A stretch of DNA of 64,000 nucleotides, taken from positions 2,852,001 through 2,916,000 of the forward strand of contig NZ_CP047166.1 of assembly GCF_016806125.1 (NCBI RefSeq), in the 5' to 3' direction. Origin of the DNA: Ponticoccus alexandrii (GTDB lineage: Bacteria; Pseudomonadota; Alphaproteobacteria; Rhodobacterales; Rhodobacteraceae). Shown here one piece after another: positions 60,544-64,000 of the stretch (position 1 is the first letter of the stretch; each line of letters opens with the position of its first letter). The notes under the pieces were generated by a model. It saw only the letters and a program-made list of their open reading frames with translations, did no database searches and was not told the origin of the DNA. The position numbers were made by a program, and so were the translations under genes.

Positions 60544-60793
60544 CCTTGCTTGTCGTGAAATTTCAACGGGCGTCTCAGTCTGGCAGCGCCCCGAAGACCG
60601 CCGCCAGCGTCAAGAGCGCGCCCAGAAGCAGAATGCGGGCTGCAAAGCTCATAAGAATTGGGTCCACTATGGTCCGGTCGGGGCCAAGCCCCGTGATTGA
60701 CAGCGAAAACAGGCGGCCAAAGTGCCGCCCGGCACGCGTCTACTCTTGCCTGTGAACCCCGGATGGCCAACTGCGGAAAACCTTACCCTTCGT

Positions 60794-61507
60794 TTAGTCG
60801 AGATCCTCGAAATAGGCGGCGAGAGCGGCGATTTCCTCGTCGTTGAGGCGCCCCGCCATCATCTGCATCACCGGATGCGGACGCAGCTTCTGCTTGTAGG
60901 CATGCATGGCCACAACGAAATCCTCCGCCCTCCATGCCACGATCGATGGGATGCCCTCGTCCGACCCGTCGCGCTTGTGGCAGGTCAGGCATTCCGAGGC
61001 CAGATATTCGCCGTATTCCGCATCGCCCACGATGGCCAGCACCTCGGGCGGCAGATCGACCTCGCGCAGGATCGCGGTGGGCGCGCTTTCGGGGATGTCC
61101 TGCGGGCTGGCGGTGAACTGGCGCAGGTAGGCGAGCACGTCGTGCCGGTCCTGCGCGTCCTTGATACCGCGAAAGCTCATCCGCGTGCCAGAGACCAGCG
61201 CGCGGGGGTTCTCGGTATAGGCGTCGAGACGCGCGTAATCCCAGGTCAGGCCGTCTCCATGGGCGCGGTCCATGGCATCGGAATAATCGAACCCCTCGAC
61301 GCTGCCCGCGCGGCGACCAAAGATGCCGTTCAGATGCGGGCCGGTGCGGTTTTCGGCGCCGGGGCCGATCTGGTGGCAGGTCACGCAGCTCCGGTAGATC
61401 TGCGCGCCGCGCCCGGCGTCACCGATCAACTCTGCCGCGTCCTGCGCAGGCGCCGGCCCCGCGAAGAGGGCCAGCGCCATGGCCGTGGCTGTCTGCCGCA
61501 GCGGCAT
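60794..61507 (-). CDS. soxE: SoxE diheme cytochrome c
   Basis: This 237-residue periplasmic protein has a signal peptide (ATAMALALFAGPAPAQDA) and two heme sites: SCVTCHQIGPG (residues about 40-44) and ECLTCHKRDGS (about 170). Likely methionine ligands are in SGTRMSF and PHPVMQMMAG. It is the expected electron acceptor of SoxF in Sox clusters of Rhodobacterales. It starts one base after the soxD stop. Confidence 0.86.
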   Translation of the reverse strand: MPLRQTATAMALALFAGPAPAQDAAELIGDAGRGAQIYRSCVTCHQIGPGAENRTGPHLNGIFGRRAGSVEGFDYSDAMDRAHGDGLTWDYARLDAYTENPRALVSGTRMSFRGIKDAQDRHDVLAYLRQFTASPQDIPESAPTAILREVDLPPEVLAIVGDAEYGEYLASECLTCHKRDGSDEGIPSIVAWRAEDFVVAMHAYKQKLRPHPVMQMMAGRLNDEEIAALAAYFEDLD

Positions 61508-61508
61508 C

Positions 61509-62816
61509 CTACTGCGAAATCGACTTGAGGTATTCGGTCACGGCGTCCAGCTCCTCTTGCTTACGCAGCCCGGCGAAGGCCATTTTCGTACCCTTCACGT
61601 AGTCGCGCGGCTTGGCAAGAAAGGCATGCAGCGCCTCGGCGTCCCAGACGCCCCCCATCCCGGCCATGGTGCCCGAGTACTTGAAACCCTCGACCGAGCC
61701 GATCTCGCGCCCGAAGACGCCGTCCAGATGCGGACCCGCGGCCTTGCCGCCGTCGGTCTTGTGGCAGGCCTGGCACTTGCGGAAGACCCGCTCGCCGGTC
61801 TCGACCAGATCCATGTCCAGTGCGGCCTCCTGTGCGGGTGCGGCGGCCTCCTGGCCGGCGGCATCGGCCGCTTGCACGGGCTCGGCGGCAGCCGCCTCGG
61901 CCTGCTCCTCCGGCTCTGCGACCGGTGCGGCAGTGGCCGCGTCGGGAGAGTGGTTCATACTGGACGGCGCCTCGCCGGACTCTTCCGGGGTGACGTCCAG
62001 CACGGTGGCGCGCATGGTGATCTCGACGCTGTCCTTGCAGTCGGTCATGCAGGGCTCTGCCCGCCACTGCCCGTATTCCGCCTCGGGCCGGTCATCGACG
62101 ACGAAGCCCTGGGCGTTCGGCAGTTCGAAGGCGGGCAGCGTGTCCTGATCCAGGACGAAATCGTCCCCGATCAGGTCATTGGAATAAAGGATGTAGGCCA
62201 CGATGGCATAGGTGTCGTCGACCGACAGGCTCTGCGCATTGCCGAAGGGCATCGAGCGGTGGACGTAATCCCAGACGGTCGAGGTATAGGGCCAGAAGGA
62301 GCCCACGGTCTTCAGCGGATCCTCGTCGGCAAGCGTGCCGTCACCGCCCGCCAGCTTGGGCCAGTTGTCGACACCCTCGGCGAAGGAGCCATGGCAGACC
62401 GCGCAGGCCTCTTCGAACAGCGGCTCGCCGGTCAGTGCGTCGCCAGATCCCTCGGGCAGGCCTGTGCCGTCGGGGCTGACGTCCAGATCCCAGGCCGCGA
62501 TCTCTTCGGGCAGGGCCGCGCGGCCGATGCCAAAGCGGGTGCCCGTGGCCTCGTCCGCCTGCGCGGCGGCGACAAGCCCGCCCTCCGGTGCGTCGGCATG
62601 CGCTTCGGCGGCGGCCTGCACGACCGGCTCCTTTGCCGCGGCCTGCGCCCTCTGCACCGGGGCCGAGGGTTCGGGGATCGACGCCGGCAGCGCGGTCATG
62701 CTGCGCAGGGTCGACGGCGTCCCGGCCACCGAGCGGTCGGCAAAGTTGTAGGCGCCCAGAAGGGTCAGGCCGACGCCCGCCCCCACGCCCAGCATGAGAT
62801 TAAGAGACTTCGACAT
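61509..62816 (-). CDS. soxD: SoxD diheme cytochrome c subunit
   Basis: This 435-residue protein has a membrane-anchor-like N-terminus (LMLGVGAGVGLTLLGAYNFA), a first heme CAVCHGSFAEG around residue 135, an Ala/Glu/Pro-rich linker of about 70 residues and a second heme CQACHKTDGG near residue 350 with GTKMAFAGL as probable Met ligand. SoxD accepts electrons from SoxC during sulfane-sulfur oxidation. The N-terminus overlaps the soxC stop by 17 bases. Confidence 0.9.
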   Translation of the reverse strand: MSKSLNLMLGVGAGVGLTLLGAYNFADRSVAGTPSTLRSMTALPASIPEPSAPVQRAQAAAKEPVVQAAAEAHADAPEGGLVAAAQADEATGTRFGIGRAALPEEIAAWDLDVSPDGTGLPEGSGDALTGEPLFEEACAVCHGSFAEGVDNWPKLAGGDGTLADEDPLKTVGSFWPYTSTVWDYVHRSMPFGNAQSLSVDDTYAIVAYILYSNDLIGDDFVLDQDTLPAFELPNAQGFVVDDRPEAEYGQWRAEPCMTDCKDSVEITMRATVLDVTPEESGEAPSSMNHSPDAATAAPVAEPEEQAEAAAAEPVQAADAAGQEAAAPAQEAALDMDLVETGERVFRKCQACHKTDGGKAAGPHLDGVFGREIGSVEGFKYSGTMAGMGGVWDAEALHAFLAKPRDYVKGTKMAFAGLRKQEELDAVTEYLKSISQ

Positions 62817-64000
62817 TTTCGGCCTCCCCGCTGGCTTTGACGTGCCAGGTCTGGATGCAGTTGTTGTGATAGATCGAGTTCAGCCCGCGCACCTCGCGCA
62901 GTTGCGCCTTGGTGGGCTGCACGTAGCCGGTTTCGTCCATGGCGCGGGATTGCAGCAGCATCTCTTCGCCGTTCCACGTGGTGTCGAGGTAGAAGCGCGT
63001 CAGCGCCTTGTCCTCTCCGGGGGCCGCAAGGCGTGCGGTTTCCCAGGTCTTGCCGCCGTCCTTCGAGACATCGACACGGGTGATCTTGCCATGGCCGGAC
63101 CACGCCATGCCGGTGATGACCAGCGGGCCGTGGCCATGGGTGATCGGCGCCTGCGGGCTGGGAGAGGTCACGACGGATTTCGCATCCATCACCCAGGTCC
63201 ACTTGCGCGCGGTGCCGTCGGCCAGAACATCGGTGTATTTCGAGGTTTCCTCGCGGCTTTCGACGGGGCCGTCCATGACTTCGACCCGGCGCAGCCACTT
63301 GACCCACATGTTGCCTTCCCACCCGGGCACGACGAGGCGAACGGGGTACCCGTGCTCCTTACGCAAAGCCTCGCCGTTGGCCTTGAACGCAACGAGCACG
63401 TCGTCCATGGCCTTTTCCATCGGTATCGAGCGTCCGTTCGAAGAGGCATCGGCGCCCTCGACGTAGACCCACTTGTCCTTGAAGTCCCCGGCGGCGTCCA
63501 GGCCCGCCTCGGCCAGCAGCGTCCGCAGCGGCACGCCGGTGTATTCCATGTTGTGGATCATGCCGTGGGTGAACTGCGCGCCGTTCAGCTGCGCGCCCGC
63601 CCATTCCATGCCGGTGTTCGCCGCACATTCGAGGAAATAGACGTGCTGCTCGCGCGGGAAACGTTCGAGGTCGGCGTAAGAGAAGATCAGCGGCTGATCG
63701 ACCAACCCGTTGATCATCAGACGGTAGTCCTGCTTGGCCAGCTCGATGGCGCCCGAGTGGTGCCGCTCGAACGCGCAGCCCTGCGGGGTGATGGTGCCGT
63801 CCAGCGCATGGATCGGCGTGAAGTTGATCGAAGAGATCGTGTCGGCGGTCAGCCACTCCACGTTGCGGCGGATCACGTCGTCCTCGAAACGGATCGGCAG
63901 CCCGTAGGGCGTGGCGTCCACGCCGTCGCCAAAGCCCTGCGCCCAGGGCTGGACCTCGGTGATCAGCGGGTCCGGGCCCGCGGCGCGGGCGCCCGTGGCG
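62800..64000 (-). CDS. soxC: SoxC sulfane dehydrogenase molybdenum subunit (partial)
   Basis: The frame is open to the right edge and stops at 62800. The roughly 400 residues visible include the molybdopterin cofactor cysteine in YFLECAANTGMEWAGAQ, VRLVVPGWEGNMWVKWLRRV and the C-terminal dimerisation domain with GMAWSGHGKITRVDVS and HTWHVKA-like QTWHVKASG. SoxCD oxidises the sulfane sulfur on SoxYZ. The N-terminus and its Tat signal lie outside the window. The GTG at 63921 is internal. Confidence 0.92.
   Translation of the reverse strand, partial: ATGARAAGPDPLITEVQPWAQGFGDGVDATPYGLPIRFEDDVIRRNVEWLTADTISSINFTPIHALDGTITPQGCAFERHHSGAIELAKQDYRLMINGLVDQPLIFSYADLERFPREQHVYFLECAANTGMEWAGAQLNGAQFTHGMIHNMEYTGVPLRTLLAEAGLDAAGDFKDKWVYVEGADASSNGRSIPMEKAMDDVLVAFKANGEALRKEHGYPVRLVVPGWEGNMWVKWLRRVEVMDGPVESREETSKYTDVLADGTARKWTWVMDAKSVVTSPSPQAPITHGHGPLVITGMAWSGHGKITRVDVSKDGGKTWETARLAAPGEDKALTRFYLDTTWNGEEMLLQSRAMDETGYVQPTKAQLREVRGLNSIYHNNCIQTWHVKASGEAENVEVS

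Noticed and set aside
60575-60652. 25-codon minus-strand frame between soxE and soxF
   Set aside because: It encodes one hydrophobic helix but lacks a ribosome binding site and is too short to judge.
1-64000. CRISPR array
   Set aside because: No regularly spaced repeats with unique spacers were seen anywhere in the window.

Overview
The window looks like a chromosomal segment of an alphaproteobacterium of the Rhodobacterales, most likely the Roseobacter group. The reasons are a GC-rich genome, a gapR (DUF2312) gene, a soxCDEF sulfur-oxidation cluster, the accB-accC-aat-DUF2155-mlaD-NDUFA12 neighbourhood and a short-chain fatty acyl regulator (ScfR type). Genus is not assignable from the sequence alone. 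All family names below come from reading motifs by eye and from memory of the families; no database search was run.

Layout. 1-7,678: the end of a probable methyltransferase, a decayed TauE/SafE gene, then a divergent pair consisting of a LysR regulator (+) and a six-gene operon (-) for a CocE/NonD hydrolase, a GAF protein and a polyamine/opine-type ABC importer. 7,679-8,537: gene-poor DNA with insertion-sequence debris. 8,538-23,233: an integrated element of about 14.7 kb bounded by a 49-bp direct repeat of the 3' end of tRNA-Thr(TGT), whose intact copy is at the right end. It carries a tyrosine recombinase, an AlpA-like activator, a PrimPol-helicase, a possible origin built from nested inverted repeats, terS, a terL split into separate ATPase and nuclease genes, a self-regulated HTH-methyltransferase with a putative endonuclease, and a three-gene operon that includes a possible sliding-clamp-like protein. 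There is no portal, capsid or tail gene, so it reads as a phage-satellite-like element with its own terminase. This is the most unusual region of the window. A decayed internal attachment site suggests that it is a composite of two elements.

23,234-31,200: an FbpB-type permease, the Anbu/transglutaminase/alpha-E/ATP-grasp cluster, gapR and small genes. 31,660-33,889: a persulfide dioxygenase-like Blh, two YeeE/YedE sulfur transporter halves and a DUF442 phosphatase, a sulfide-handling operon. 34,050-38,707: a FliM/N-like protein and an operon of receiver, small membrane protein and Na+/solute symporter-histidine kinase. 38,874-47,727: an ScfR-type regulator that may start at AUC, divergent from a five-gene HAAT-type ABC importer and acetyl-CoA synthetase. 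Together with the symporter-kinase this looks like a short-chain carboxylate sensing, uptake and activation block.

48,038-57,529: housekeeping genes accB, accC, aat, DUF2155, mlaD-like, NDUFA12-like, a fused FkbM methyltransferase-GT61 glycosyltransferase, a RidA protein, clpX and clpP. 57,671-57,998: a frameshifted photolyase-like fragment. 58,104-64,000: a CDF metal exporter and the sox cluster soxF, soxE, soxD and soxC, with soxC running off the right edge.
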